Positions 45,785 to 55,384 of a stretch of DNA of 56,708 bases are shown here, piece after piece. Position 1 is the stretch's first letter. Every line of letters begins with the position of its first letter. Source of the DNA: a bacterium (GTDB lineage Bacteria; Verrucomicrobiota; Verrucomicrobiia; Verrucomicrobiales; Akkermansiaceae); assembly GCA_018222765.1 (NCBI GenBank), contig JAAEZT010000026.1, positions 1 to 56,708 of the forward strand, read 5' to 3'. The position numbers and the translations under genes are program-made. The notes under the pieces are model-generated. The model was not told the DNA's origin. It saw only the letters and a program-made list of their open reading frames with translations, and ran no database searches.

Positions 45785-46627
45785 ATGGCGACACCGAGGC
45801 AACACTTGGGCATGTGGAATTCAGCCGCTGATTTTGAGGATATTCGCTACGAAAAAACTGAGGATGGTGCGATCGCCAAGATCACCATCAATCGCCCGGA
45901 AGTCAGGAATGCATTCCGGCCTCTTACCGTGAACGAGCTTCTTCAGGCGTTTGAACTGGCTCATCAGGACGAACAAGTAGGGGTCATCATCCTCACCGGA
46001 GAAGGAGAGAAAGCATTTTGCTCCGGAGGCGATCAAAAGGTCAGAGGGCATGCCGGCTACCTGGGTGACGATGGCGTTCCCCGCCTCAATGTTCTCGATT
46101 TGCAGAAAAAGATTCGTTCCTTACCTAAGCCCGTTGTGGCGATGGTGGCAGGCTATGCCATCGGAGGTGGGCACGTACTTCATATCGTGTGCGATTTGAC
46201 GATCTCAGCTGACAATGCCCGATACGGCCAAACTGGCCCTAAGGTAGGTTCTTTCGACGGAGGATTGGGCTCGAGTTATCTTGCTCGTATCGTGGGGCAG
46301 AAGAAAGCGAGAGAGATTTGGTATCTTTGTCGCCAGTATGATGCTCAAGAAGCTCTTGAAATGGGCTTGGTCAACACGGTGGTACCTCTGGATGATTTAG
46401 AAAATGAGACCGTGAAATGGTGTCGTGAAATGCTGGCTCACTCGCCGCTTGCATTGAGATGTCTCAAGTCGGCCATGAACGCTGATTGTGATGGTCAGAT
46501 GGGATTGCTTGATCTGGCCGGCAATGCGACTTTGCTCTACTATATGAGCGAAGAGGCGAAAGAGGGAAAACAGGCCTTTATCGAGAAGAGAAAGCCTGAT
46601 TTCGGTAAATTTCCCAGAGTTCCTTAA
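45785..46627 (+). CDS. menB: 1,4-dihydroxy-2-naphthoyl-CoA synthase
   Basis: 280 aa, crotonase fold. It closes the second ring of the naphthoquinone in menaquinone synthesis. Blocks: [57 protein letters not shown] and [20 protein letters not shown]. The SFDGG sequence, with Gly where some homologues have Asp, is the bicarbonate-dependent type of MenB. Cotranscription with menA is near certain (11-bp gap). The rest of the men pathway is not in the window. Confidence 0.96.
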   Translation: MATPRQHLGMWNSAADFEDIRYEKTEDGAIAKITINRPEVRNAFRPLTVNELLQAFELAHQDEQVGVIILTGEGEKAFCSGGDQKVRGHAGYLGDDGVPRLNVLDLQKKIRSLPKPVVAMVAGYAIGGGHVLHIVCDLTISADNARYGQTGPKVGSFDGGLGSSYLARIVGQKKAREIWYLCRQYDAQEALEMGLVNTVVPLDDLENETVKWCREMLAHSPLALRCLKSAMNADCDGQMGLLDLAGNATLLYYMSEEAKEGKQAFIEKRKPDFGKFPRVP

Positions 46628-46638
46628 TCAGCCAACTG

Positions 46639-47511
46639 ATGTCGCAGTGGAAAGCTTGGATCCTGGCCGCGCGGCCAAAGACTCTTCCTGCTGCCATCGT
46701 GCCGGTTTGGTCGGGAAGCTTGCTAGCCTATGAGCAAACGGGGAGTTTTCATTTAAGCCTGGCCCTCCTGACGGTGTTTGGGGCGATATCCATTCAAGTT
46801 GCCACCAATTTTTTTAATGACGTCATCGATTCTCAAAAAGGCGCTGATACTAGAGAACGAGTTGGCCCGCAAAGGGTAACCGTGAGTGGTTTATTGGCTC
46901 CTCAGGCCGTCTATTTCGGGGCTTTTCTCATGTTGATATTGGCTAGTTTCTGCGGCTGGTTTCTCTTCCAATCCAGGGGGTGGCCTATTCTCTTGATTGG
47001 GATTCCTTCACTCTATCTCAGCTTTGGCTACACGGGAGGACCATTTCCCTTGGCCTATCGGGGGATGGGGGAGCTTTTTGTCATTCTCTTTTTTGGTCTG
47101 GTGGCAGTAGGAGGGACGGTTTTCGTGCAAACAGGACTGTGGACCTCGGAATCACTTATTCTAGGCGTTCAGATTGGCCTTCTCTCTGCCGTCCTCATCG
47201 CAGTGAATAATTATCGGGATGTCAGTGAGGATGCGCCGGCGGGAAAGCTTACCCTTGCAGTGCGATTTGGAAGGCCTTTGGTTCGTTACTTGATTGTCGG
47301 GATGACTTTGGTGCCGGCGATGCTGATACTGTGTCACTCGGAGTATTCTATGGCCTGGTTTTTGCCAGCCTTGGGAGCTGCGGTAATCTTTGTTATCCTT
47401 GAATTGAAGTTTCTCAGTCCTGACGGGGTGCCTTCTTCTTTACTGGGCTTATCCGCATTGCATCTCATTCTTTTTGTTTCGTTACAGAATTTTGCGATGT
47501 CATTGACCTAA
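46639..47511 (+). CDS. menA: 1,4-dihydroxy-2-naphthoate polyprenyltransferase
   Basis: 290 aa, multi-spanning UbiA-superfamily prenyltransferase. The metal/diphosphate motif NFFNDVIDSQKGADTRERVG (Asn60, Asp61, Asp64) and the second Asp-rich motif NNYRDVSEDAPAGKLTLAVR are present, together with the start WILAARPKTLPAAIVPVWSG. It attaches the isoprenoid tail to dihydroxynaphthoate at the membrane. Only a 9-bp gap separates it from the STAS gene downstream. Confidence 0.95.
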   Translation: MSQWKAWILAARPKTLPAAIVPVWSGSLLAYEQTGSFHLSLALLTVFGAISIQVATNFFNDVIDSQKGADTRERVGPQRVTVSGLLAPQAVYFGAFLMLILASFCGWFLFQSRGWPILLIGIPSLYLSFGYTGGPFPLAYRGMGELFVILFFGLVAVGGTVFVQTGLWTSESLILGVQIGLLSAVLIAVNNYRDVSEDAPAGKLTLAVRFGRPLVRYLIVGMTLVPAMLILCHSEYSMAWFLPALGAAVIFVILELKFLSPDGVPSSLLGLSALHLILFVSLQNFAMSLT

Positions 47512-47520
47512 GGGTTTCAT

Positions 47521-48078
47521 GTGCATACATTTGGGCAACACACCACGATTTTGAGCGTCACAGGCCATGTCTTGAGCAAAATGTTCGAATCCCATGTTTG
47601 GATTCGTCCGGAGGGAAGGGGGACTTTTCAAGTGAGTCCCTCGATTAAGAATTTTGGCGAGAGCCAAATCATTGCCGGGCGGAATAATCTGGTGGTCGAT
47701 TTAGGAGCTTGTACCGGAATGGACTCTACCTTCATGGGAATGCTGGCCGGATTGGGGATGCTCCTTAAAAAGAATGGGGAAGGGCAGCTTAGCATCGTTG
47801 GGACCACTGAGAAAACCAAGGCCTCCCTCGAGGAGCTGGGTTTGAATCATCTCATGGAGATTGAACCAAGTACTGGTCCATGGATTGGAAAGTTAGATGA
47901 GGCGAGAAATGACCTTAGACCCCTGAACGATCAGAAGAATTTAGCTAAAGAGGAGCATATTTTGGAATGTCACGAGAACCTCTGTGACGCCGATAGTGAG
48001 AATTTCGAACGTTTTGAAACAGTTCTCGGCGTGATGGGATCGAAGAAGGTCAACCCTTCGAAAAGTAAGCCCGGTTGA
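47521..48078 (+). CDS. STAS-domain protein (anti-anti-sigma factor type)
   Basis: 185 aa from the GTG at 47521, 9 bp after menA. Residues ~8-105 resemble a STAS fold: TTILSVTGHVL, NLVVDLGACTGMDSTFMGML and SIVGTTEKTKASLEELGLN. The Ser69/Thr70 in MDSTFMG is the place where phosphorylation switches such proteins. A ~75-residue acidic tail (LDEARNDLRPLNDQ ... CHENLCDADSENFERFE) follows and is unassigned. The 3' end overlaps the convergent Ser/Thr kinase gene by 29 bp. A partner-switching role with that or another kinase is only an inference. Confidence 0.8.
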   Translation: MHTFGQHTTILSVTGHVLSKMFESHVWIRPEGRGTFQVSPSIKNFGESQIIAGRNNLVVDLGACTGMDSTFMGMLAGLGMLLKKNGEGQLSIVGTTEKTKASLEELGLNHLMEIEPSTGPWIGKLDEARNDLRPLNDQKNLAKEEHILECHENLCDADSENFERFETVLGVMGSKKVNPSKSKPG

Positions 48079-49456
48079 GTTCGGGGGGGCTGAGGAGTCC
48101 GTCATCATCGACATCGATGAGAGGAAAATACTTTCTCAGCCTTTTCAATAGTTCCTTGGTTGGCGCATAGGCGAACTCGTCGATTGTTAATTGACCATCA
48201 TTGTTTTTGTCTCTCCGTTGAACCAGAGCTGCGACTGAATCCGGCAGCCTGAGAACTTTAATTAGTTCTTTTCCGGAAGGAAGTTTCAGTTCTTCTGGGG
48301 AGTCATCCGAACCCGCAGTGGAGGAATCATTTCCGCTGTTTCCTGAAATGGGTGAAATGACGACCCCTAGTAAAAGCACAGCGATAATTCCGGATATGGC
48401 GAACCAAACCCATTTGGGAATACCATCTTTCCCCTTACGAGGTTCTCCCAAACTATCCCAGGTGTTGTTGTGCTGTTCCTGAGCGCTGTGTTCAACTCTG
48501 CCAGTGTCCTGAGCAAGGCCTCCGGGAGCGGCGCCGGGAATGCGAAGTCTGGAAGTTGGGGCGTCGGCTTTGACGGTGATGGGCTGGCTGAGTGGGCTGA
48601 CGGTGGATGGCTCCGGAGGATCGTAAGTTCCATTGAGAACGCCCATGAATTGGTCGAGTGCGGTTTGCGCTGAATCAGGCCGGTCAGTAGCTCGGCAAGA
48701 CATGAGATTCATGACCCATTTACATAGGCCAGGGTGCATGTCGGGGCGAAACTCCCGGAGGTCCTTATATTTCCCGGTCAGGTGGCCGGCCATGACCAGG
48801 GCCACGGAATCTCCATCGAAGGGATATTGTCCGGTGAGAGCGTAGTAAAATACCACGCCGAGAGCGTAGAGGTCCGTGCGAGCGTCGAGTTCGAGTTGTT
48901 CGAACTGTTCCGGGGCCATGAAGTAAATCGAGCCAAACAGAGAGTTTTCGTGCGCAATGGCCTGTTTTGACGGTTCGATGGAAAACTTAGCCAATCCAAA
49001 ATCGAGGAGTTTGAGTTGCATCCTTCCGCTAGGAAGCCAAGTCACCATGAAATTTTCCGGCTTGAGATCACGGTGCTGCAGATGGGCCGCGTGTGCGGCG
49101 ACAATTCCTTCCAGGGACTGTTCTGCTATTATGAGGAAATCTTGCTCGGTAAAGGGGGCGCGAACGATGATCTCCTCGAGTGTTTCTCCCTCGAGGAGTT
49201 CCATCACCACAAAGGGTCCATCACCGTCTTTACCAAAGTCGTAGACGCTGACAATGTTGGGTGAATTCAAGGCTGAGAGGGAATGGCATTCGCGGAGTAA
49301 TTCCTCCACAGAGTCCTTTGAATCGTTCGAATCACTGGCAACAAGGCGCTTGATTGCAACCTTACGCTTCAATTGCTTGTCGTATCCTTCGTAAACGGCC
49401 CCGACACCGCCCTGTCCGAGTTTTCGGCGGATTTCGTAACGTTCTTGAATCTCCAT
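48050..49456 (-). CDS. Membrane-anchored Ser/Thr protein kinase with EF-hands
   Basis: 468 aa. Kinase domain ~7-270: Gly loop GQGGVGAVYEG (14-24), Lys36, HRDLKPEN (128-135), DFG (152-154) and APE (181-183), all intact. A Pro/Ser-rich juxtamembrane region follows (~280-345), then one membrane span at 349-369 (WVWFAISGIIAVLLLGVVISP). The extracytoplasmic tail has two EF-hand loops: D416-KNNDGQLTIDE-427 and D448-VDDDGLLSPPE-459. It may sense calcium outside and phosphorylate inside. It is convergent with the STAS gene. Confidence 0.92.
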   Translation of the reverse strand: MEIQERYEIRRKLGQGGVGAVYEGYDKQLKRKVAIKRLVASDSNDSKDSVEELLRECHSLSALNSPNIVSVYDFGKDGDGPFVVMELLEGETLEEIIVRAPFTEQDFLIIAEQSLEGIVAAHAAHLQHRDLKPENFMVTWLPSGRMQLKLLDFGLAKFSIEPSKQAIAHENSLFGSIYFMAPEQFEQLELDARTDLYALGVVFYYALTGQYPFDGDSVALVMAGHLTGKYKDLREFRPDMHPGLCKWVMNLMSCRATDRPDSAQTALDQFMGVLNGTYDPPEPSTVSPLSQPITVKADAPTSRLRIPGAAPGGLAQDTGRVEHSAQEQHNNTWDSLGEPRKGKDGIPKWVWFAISGIIAVLLLGVVISPISGNSGNDSSTAGSDDSPEELKLPSGKELIKVLRLPDSVAALVQRRDKNNDGQLTIDEFAYAPTKELLKRLRKYFPLIDVDDDGLLSPPELNRAYFSKG

Positions 49457-49616
49457 TTTCCTTGATGAAAGTCTCGGCGGAATTCTGGAAGTTTCTAGAT
49501 GGTGACGGCTCAGTTGGAAAGCATGGATGCCAAGAATAATGACATTTCAGTATTGCCACGCCAGCGTCCTCCCGTTAGCGTCCGCCCGCCTCGACCAGTA
49601 AGGGCATTTTCTAATC

Positions 49617-49706
49617 GGACAGATGGCAGAGTGGTCGAATGCGCACGCTTGGAAAGCGTGTGATGCAGCAATGTATCCGAGGGTTCGAATCCCTCTCTGT
49701 CCGCCA
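49617..49706 (+). tRNA. tRNA-Ser (GGA)
   Basis: A 90-nt class II tRNA. The acceptor GGACAGA pairs with TCTGTCC, the anticodon stem ACGCT/CGTGT (with one non-Watson-Crick pair) holds loop TGGAAAG (anticodon GGA), a long variable arm follows, and the T-arm is GAGGG-TTCGAAT-CCCTC. Discriminator G and CCA are encoded. Its 3' end is repeated 0.9 kb downstream at 50608-50617. Confidence 0.96.
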
Positions 49707-49707
49707 T
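49698..49707 (+). repeat. Direct repeat, left copy (3' end of tRNA-Ser)
   Basis: TGTCCGCCAT, the last 9 bases of tRNA-Ser plus one flanking base. It is identical to the right copy at 50608-50617. The pair brackets the hsdM fragment and a small membrane protein gene and may be an att core. Confidence 0.45.
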
Positions 49708-49775
49708 TTGTATGAATTATCTGGAGGGGCTGCACCTTGCCGCTACTCTCCTTTAAGCGGACCAGTGCTGTTTGA

Positions 49776-50066
49776 GGCAAAGAACACGCCCGGCCGATCA
49801 AGCAACATGGCGAGGGTCTCGAAGACGCGCACCGCTTTCTGATACCGGACAGCTGCCACTGGAACGACGTTCATTCAACAGCTCAAAGCATCGGCGGCGC
49901 CCTAAGGCACGCCATGCGGGAGATTGAGCGGGTCAAATCCGACATTCTCTACCGCGCCTTCGGCACCGGCGACTGGGTGGATAAGGAGAAGTTCACCGAC
50001 GATCTGAACAAGGTCATCATTGAAGGCTTCTCCGCGATCGATTATAAGAAAAGATCGGTTTTATAA
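49776..50066 (+). pseudogene. hsdM: Type I restriction methylase HsdM fragment (remnant)
   Basis: A 96-codon open stretch bounded by stops at 49773 and 50064, 70 bp past tRNA-Ser. It reads as the HsdM segment just before the methyltransferase domain: EDAHRFLIPDSCHWNDV, SIGGALRHAMREIERVKSD, ILYRAFGTGDWVDKEKFTDD and LNKVIIEGFSAID. In intact HsdM this is followed by hundreds of residues with the catalytic NPPY; here the frame ends with YKKRSVL and a stop. Everything before ~residue 15 is also missing. The identification is from remembered family sequence and should be tested. No hsdR or hsdS is near, so this looks like debris from an integrated element. Confidence 0.65.
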
Positions 50067-50123
50067 TGTTCAAAATTCCTTTGCCCTGTTTTAAAATGGG
50101 GCTGGTTTAATGGGGGTAGTTAA

Positions 50124-50525
50124 ATGAAAACGAAAATTGCAAATCCCAACAAACCATGGTGCCCAGTCTGTGAGGATCATGCGGATTACGATTTGAAAGA
50201 GTGGACGACGAGTGAAGGGAGAAAAACTGCTTCGTTTTATACCTGTAATCGATGTGGTTCAGATACCTGGAAACCAACTTCACCAGGGATCTATGGATTT
50301 GTTGTGATCTTGGTTTTGGCTTTCTTGTATTTTATGGCTTTTGTTGTCGGGCCTGACGCTGGGGAGAGCCTACTTGAGATTTTGTTTGTTCAAATATGCG
50401 TGCTGGGAGTTACCTGTTACCTGGTCAGGGTGGCATGGAAAAACGCGGTTCATTGGAGAAAATTCCATAAGTGGAGAAAGAGACAGTATCAGGAATTGAT
50501 CGATGCTAGCCGTAAGCAAAAATAA
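50124..50525 (+). CDS. Small membrane protein with N-terminal zinc ribbon
   Basis: 133 aa. Cys13/Cys16 (WCPVCEDH) and Cys41/Cys44 (YTCNRCG) form a rubredoxin-like zinc ribbon, followed by two membrane segments at ~57-75 and ~84-104 and a basic C-terminal tail (WRKFHKWRKRQYQELI). No family is recognised. It lies between the hsdM fragment and the second copy of the tRNA-Ser 3' end, so it may be cargo of the former element. The codons look more A/T-rich than those of neighbouring genes. Confidence 0.6.
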   Translation: MKTKIANPNKPWCPVCEDHADYDLKEWTTSEGRKTASFYTCNRCGSDTWKPTSPGIYGFVVILVLAFLYFMAFVVGPDAGESLLEILFVQICVLGVTCYLVRVAWKNAVHWRKFHKWRKRQYQELIDASRKQK

Positions 50526-50607
50526 AAAGCGGAGGAAACATTTTATAAGCGCTTATCCTCTCCAAACTCCCTAAATCCTTATTTTTCCTCGCGAGGGAAA
50601 ATCGTTT

Positions 50608-50617
50608 TGTCCGCCAT
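50608..50617 (+). repeat. Direct repeat, right copy (tRNA-Ser 3' end)
   Basis: TGTCCGCCAT, identical to 49698-49707. Further upstream both copies also share a GAGGG block (GCGAGGG here, CCGAGGG in the tRNA), but at unequal spacing, so the match is only short. This marks the likely right edge of an element that inserted into tRNA-Ser. The rest of the 50526-50667 gap holds no gene I can support. Confidence 0.45.
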
Positions 50618-50667
50618 AACCCCCTTGCGCTTGCGTGGGCAGGGTTGTGGTTGTTAAGAGGAAAGGA

Positions 50668-52131
50668 TCAGGCCAATATATCCTTAATGACGTGTGCTTC
50701 CTCTTCCACGCCAGTTAGTCGTTGATCGAGCCCCTGGAATTTGAAGGTGAGTTTCCGGTGATCAATTCCTAAACGGTCCAGAATGGTTGCGTTAAGATCG
50801 CGGATATGGACGGGGTTCTCCACGATGTTGTAGCTGTGGTCGTCGGTTTTTCCATATTCGAAGCCCCTTTTGACCCCGGCTCCGGCCATCCACATGGAAA
50901 AGCACCGACCATGGTGGTCCCGTCCGTGGTTGTCCTTTGTGAGTTTACCTTGTGAGTATATGGTGCGGCCGAATTCACCACCCCAGACGACCAGGGTGTC
51001 TTCAAGCATGCCCCGTTGATCCAGATCATTGATGAGTGCCGCGGCCGGTTGGTCAATGTCCTCGCATTGCTGACGGATTTTCGAAGGAAGTGAGCCGTGC
51101 TGATCCCATCCACGGTGGAAGAGTTGGATGTAGCGGACTCCCTTTTCAGCCATGCGGCGGGCGAGGAGGCAGTTGCGGGCAAAGCTGCCGGGCTTGTCGA
51201 CTGCGGGGCCATAGAGTTCCTTAATTTTGTCGGGCTCACCTTCAATATCCATGAGTCCGGGGACCTCGGCCTGCATCCGGTAGGCAAGCTCGTATTGGGA
51301 AATTCGGGCCTGAATTTCAGGGTCGGCGAATTTGTCGTAATTCAACTCGTTGAGTGCCTTGAGGCTGTCGAGTTGTCCCCGGCGCGCTTCGCGGTCAAAG
51401 CCCTCGGGGTTTTTGAGGTAGAGGACTGGTTCTCCGGCACTACGGAGTTTGACGCCCTGGTGCTTGGCGGGAAGAAAACCGCTCCCCCAGAGGCGGTCGT
51501 AGAGAGCTTGTAGTTGACCTCGGCCGCGGGAAATCATGACGACATAGCCTGGCATATTTTCGTTCATCGTTCCCATGCCGTAACTCAGCCACGCCCCCAG
51601 GGACGGTTTCCCTTGTTGTTGGGCGCCGGTGTTGATGTAGGTGATGGCCGGATCATGATTCACTGCTTCAGTGTGAAGTGACTTCATGATGGTGATTTTG
51701 TCGACAATCCCGGCGGTGTGGGGAAGGAGGTCCTTGTTGACCCAGGTCTGATGCTCGCCGAATTTGCCAAACTCAAACATGGGGGCGACGCAAGGAAAGG
51801 AATTCTGTCCGCTGGACATGCCGGTGAGCCGTTGATCCTGACGAACGGAATCGGGGAGTTCGGTCCCGTGTAGTTTGCGTTGGATCGGCTTGTAGTCGTA
51901 GAGGTCGATGTGGCTGGGACCTCCGGCCATGAACATGTAAATGACCCGTTTTGCCTTTCCCGGGAAATGAGGGAGGTCGGGGAGACCGCCGTAAACTCCT
52001 CCTTCCGAAGCTGAGGCCGAACCAATCAAGCCGGGGTTGAGCAGGGTGCTCAGGGCCGCCGCCCCGAGTCCGTTACCGGATCGCAGAAGAAATTCACGAC
52101 GTGATTCAGTCAGTGGATTGAAATAATTCAT
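50668..52131 (-). CDS. DUF1501 family protein, Tat-exported
   Basis: 487 aa. The leader [20 protein letters not shown] has a twin-arginine motif (SRREFL), so it is exported. Family blocks: [94 protein letters not shown] and [15 protein letters not shown]. These resemble the alkaline-phosphatase-like fold with metal-binding Asp and His, so a sulfatase/phosphatase-like hydrolase is possible. It begins 2 bp after the upstream PSD1/cytochrome gene stops, the standard pairing in this phylum. Function in vivo is unknown. Confidence 0.92.
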   Translation of the reverse strand: MNYFNPLTESRREFLLRSGNGLGAAALSTLLNPGLIGSASASEGGVYGGLPDLPHFPGKAKRVIYMFMAGGPSHIDLYDYKPIQRKLHGTELPDSVRQDQRLTGMSSGQNSFPCVAPMFEFGKFGEHQTWVNKDLLPHTAGIVDKITIMKSLHTEAVNHDPAITYINTGAQQQGKPSLGAWLSYGMGTMNENMPGYVVMISRGRGQLQALYDRLWGSGFLPAKHQGVKLRSAGEPVLYLKNPEGFDREARRGQLDSLKALNELNYDKFADPEIQARISQYELAYRMQAEVPGLMDIEGEPDKIKELYGPAVDKPGSFARNCLLARRMAEKGVRYIQLFHRGWDQHGSLPSKIRQQCEDIDQPAAALINDLDQRGMLEDTLVVWGGEFGRTIYSQGKLTKDNHGRDHHGRCFSMWMAGAGVKRGFEYGKTDDHSYNIVENPVHIRDLNATILDRLGIDHRKLTFKFQGLDQRLTGVEEEAHVIKDILA

Positions 52132-52133
52132 GG

Positions 52134-55100
52134 CTAGTTGCGTGTCAGTGTTTCGTCGAGATTGAGAATGGTTTGGGCTACCACCATCCAGGCGGCGTGC
52201 TCGGCTGGGTCGATGGATTCATCGCGAGGAGAATCACCGGCGGCGAGGTATTTCTTTGCGGACTCCGGATCTTTCCGAAACCTCTCAAGATTGGCGTTTA
52301 AGAGCCTGGTGAGGATTTCCACTTCTTGTTTTTCTGCCGGGCGTGAGGTTGCAAGGCGATATCCAAGATCGATCCTTTTTTCGGGGGCACGGTCTGCCGA
52401 ATTGATTAGGCGTTGCGCCAAGACTCGCCCCGCTTCCACAAATTGTGGATCGTTTAAGGTCACGAGAGCCTGCAGTGGAGTGTTTGTCCTCTGGCGTTGA
52501 ATGACACACTTTTCACGACTTGGGGCATCGAAGATCAGCATGTTGGGCATGGGAGAGCTGCGCTTCCAGTAGGTGTACATCGAACGACGATAGAGCTTTT
52601 CCCCTTTGTCCTGACGATAGCGAAGCCCTCCGTTTAGGCTGACTTCATTCCAAATATTTGCCGGTTGATAAGGTTTCACCCCTGCTCCTCCGACCTCCTT
52701 GGTGAGGAGGCCGCTCACCGCGAGAGCCTGGTCCCTGATAAACTCACCCTGAAGACGGAATCGTGGCGCTCGGGCAAGGAGCTCATTGGCGGCATCTTTT
52801 TCGCGATGAAGCGATTCAACCCGGGAGCTGCGACGATATGTTTTGGACGAAACGATTTTCTTGATCATTCGCTTCACATTCCAGCCGCTTTTCACAAAAT
52901 CGACGGCCAGCCAGTCGAGCAATTCGGCGTGGGTGGGTGGAGTTCCTTGGGCTCCAAAATCCCCCACGGAGCGCACGAGTCCCTCTCCAAAGAGCATCAT
53001 CCAGTAGCGATTGACCGCGACCCGGGCGGTGAGGGGGTGATTCGGATTTGTCAGCCACTTAGCGAGACCGAGGCGGTTCGGCGGAGCATCTTTTGGCATC
53101 TCAGGGAGCGCATCCGGAGTTCCGGGTTTGATTACCTCATCCTTTTTGGGGGAATCATAGGCACCTCGATCGAGAACGTAGGTCATGCGCATTTTGTTTT
53201 CGGGATTGTCCTGCATGATCATTGAGGTCACGGGCTTTTTATTCAAGTCGGCCTCTTGTTTGAGAATCTTTTGATGGGCATCCGTGAGGTTTTTGAAAGT
53301 CTTGTCTTCGCCGCCGAGATACCGGGCTAGTAAAACCTTCATGTCGCTTTTGCTCCGCTGATTGGCAGGAGTGGCAAGAATGTTTTCGATTGGGTCTCCG
53401 ATCGCAGTCGCGGCGATTTCAGATTGAGGCAAAGCTCGATGATAGATCCGAAGATCATCGAGTTCTCCTTTCCAACGCGAGCTTGTGGACCTGCTTCCAA
53501 TTCGAAAAGGCTGGGACGTTACGATGGTCTCGCTGAGGTTGTCAGCCTGGACTTGGTTTTTAGACAGTTTCCCGTCGATGTAGATTTTGACTCCGGCGGC
53601 TTTACTGCTCCCATCGTATGTCAGGACGACATGTTGCCACTTCCCCTGGGTGAGTTCGTCGACTGAAATAACCTTGAGGGCATTGGATCCCCATTTGTGG
53701 ACGATGTGTGTGCCGATCCGTCCACCTTCAGTCCAGAAATCGAAGCCACGATAGGCGGCTTTGTCATCCATTTTTGAGAAGATGGCGCCAGAGGCTTTCC
53801 CATTTGGTTTCACCCATGCGCTGAAAGTGAAAGGTTTATTATGCTCAAGGTTCACCAGGGCATCGGTCTTGAAGCTGTGATTGCCGTCTAGTTTCAGTGA
53901 TTTTGATTTCTCCCGGTTACCCACCGAAAATTTTCCACGTTCGGCTACGACTGCGCTTCCAGTGACACCATCGCGGAACTCCTTGAGTGTTGCGTCGATT
54001 GGAAACCAATGGGCGAGATTTTCGGGTTGTTTGGATTGTCCCGAGGATTTGGCTTTATTGGAGGCTTTCTCAAGCCAGGCTTTGAATTCTGGGAGTTGTG
54101 AGACCTTGGCCCGATGGGCTTCGATCTTGTTTTTAGCTTCAGCGATCTCTTTCTTTAGTTGGGCTAATTTGCCGTCCCGGTCCTTGTTGGGAACTTCCAC
54201 TAAGGGAGCCTGATTGCCGTTGCGGGTCTGCATGCCGGGATCAGTGGTGTTGTTGAAGTAAGCGAAGAACTGGAAATACTCTTTCTGGGTAATGGGATCG
54301 TATTTATGGTCGTGGCATTGCGCACATTCCATGGTGAGTCCCATCCAGACATTTGCGGTGGTTTGCACCCGGTCAGCAACATACTCGACCCGGAGTTCCT
54401 CGGCAAATGCCCCTCCTTCGTCACTGGTGGCGTGGTTGCGATTAAAACCGGAGGCGATTTTTTGCTCAACCGTGGCATCGGGAATGAGGTCGCCGGCAAT
54501 CTGCTCGATCGTAAATTGGTCGAAGGGTTTGTTTGAATTATAGGCATCAATGACCCAATTGCGCCAGGGCCACATATCGCGGGGGCCATCGGCATGCATC
54601 ACGCTGGTGTCGCCATAGCGGGCCGCATCCATCCAGGCCAGAGCCATTCGTTCTCCGTAATTTTCGGACGCGAGAAGGCGGTCGACGACTTTTTCCCAGG
54701 CTTTCGGTGAGGTGTCATTGACGAAGTCCTCAACTTCTTCAGGGGTAGGGGGCAATCCGGTGAGGTCAAGAGTGACCCGACGGATCAGGGTTCGCCGATC
54801 GGCGTCAGGTTGGGGGTTGAGCCCCTCCGTCTTCAAGCGCCGGTCGATAAAGTGGTCCAAGTCGTTAATATTCGGTTCCTGTTTCGGAGAAACGAAAGAC
54901 CAGTGGTCATCATATTTAGCTCCCTCGGCAATCCAGGTCTCGAGAGTTGTGATTTGCTCGGGGGTGAGGGTCTTGTTTGCCTTGGGAGGAGGCATGAGAT
55001 CCTCGGGATCCTTGGTTTTGAGGCGGGCGACGAACTCACTCTTGGCAACATTACCGGGTGACAACACTCCAGCGTCCAAGGCGTCTTCACGTTTGTCGAG

Positions 55101-55241
55101 CCGAAGGTCACCCTTGGTCTCGCCTGGTCCATGGCATTTGAAGCAGGTATCCGAGAGGATGGGTCGAACGTCGCGGTTGAAGTCAACTGCTGCGAGGGGA
55201 AGGCTTATTGCCAGAAGGGCGAGTGAGATTGGTCCTTTCAT
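52134..55241 (-). CDS. Planctomycete cytochrome C / DUF1549 / LamG / DUF1553 protein
   Basis: 1035 aa from the ATG at 55241, where a signal peptide starts ([19 protein letters not shown]). Order: planctomycete cytochrome C domain with haem motif CFKCH (33-37, [20 protein letters not shown]); DUF1549 (~120-330; [25 protein letters not shown], and a second Cxx[14 protein letters not shown]); a LamG/concanavalin-like insertion (~400-600; [20 protein letters not shown]); DUF1553 (~690-1000; [33 protein letters not shown], and [13 protein letters not shown]). It is likely a large exported haem protein that works with DUF1501; substrate unknown. Confidence 0.92.
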   Translation of the reverse strand: MKGPISLALLAISLPLAAVDFNRDVRPILSDTCFKCHGPGETKGDLRLDKREDALDAGVLSPGNVAKSEFVARLKTKDPEDLMPPPKANKTLTPEQITTLETWIAEGAKYDDHWSFVSPKQEPNINDLDHFIDRRLKTEGLNPQPDADRRTLIRRVTLDLTGLPPTPEEVEDFVNDTSPKAWEKVVDRLLASENYGERMALAWMDAARYGDTSVMHADGPRDMWPWRNWVIDAYNSNKPFDQFTIEQIAGDLIPDATVEQKIASGFNRNHATSDEGGAFAEELRVEYVADRVQTTANVWMGLTMECAQCHDHKYDPITQKEYFQFFAYFNNTTDPGMQTRNGNQAPLVEVPNKDRDGKLAQLKKEIAEAKNKIEAHRAKVSQLPEFKAWLEKASNKAKSSGQSKQPENLAHWFPIDATLKEFRDGVTGSAVVAERGKFSVGNREKSKSLKLDGNHSFKTDALVNLEHNKPFTFSAWVKPNGKASGAIFSKMDDKAAYRGFDFWTEGGRIGTHIVHKWGSNALKVISVDELTQGKWQHVVLTYDGSSKAAGVKIYIDGKLSKNQVQADNLSETIVTSQPFRIGSRSTSSRWKGELDDLRIYHRALPQSEIAATAIGDPIENILATPANQRSKSDMKVLLARYLGGEDKTFKNLTDAHQKILKQEADLNKKPVTSMIMQDNPENKMRMTYVLDRGAYDSPKKDEVIKPGTPDALPEMPKDAPPNRLGLAKWLTNPNHPLTARVAVNRYWMMLFGEGLVRSVGDFGAQGTPPTHAELLDWLAVDFVKSGWNVKRMIKKIVSSKTYRRSSRVESLHREKDAANELLARAPRFRLQGEFIRDQALAVSGLLTKEVGGAGVKPYQPANIWNEVSLNGGLRYRQDKGEKLYRRSMYTYWKRSSPMPNMLIFDAPSREKCVIQRQRTNTPLQALVTLNDPQFVEAGRVLAQRLINSADRAPEKRIDLGYRLATSRPAEKQEVEILTRLLNANLERFRKDPESAKKYLAAGDSPRDESIDPAEHAAWMVVAQTILNLDETLTRN

Positions 55242-55384
55242 AGGATTGAGAAATCGAATGAAGTACTGACTACCTCTGATAATTTCCACTTAAGAGGTAT
55301 CTCAATAATCCAATGTTTCAAGTTCCCTAAACGAATCCTAGAGGCTTTGTCTTGCAGGATTGGCGCAAGATGTCGGGAATTTCC

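Noticed and set aside
55271-55299. Inverted repeat TACCTCT ... AGAGGTA upstream of the PSD1/cytochrome gene
   Set aside because: Seven-bp arms with a 15-nt loop; possible operator but no second copy or regulator next to it.
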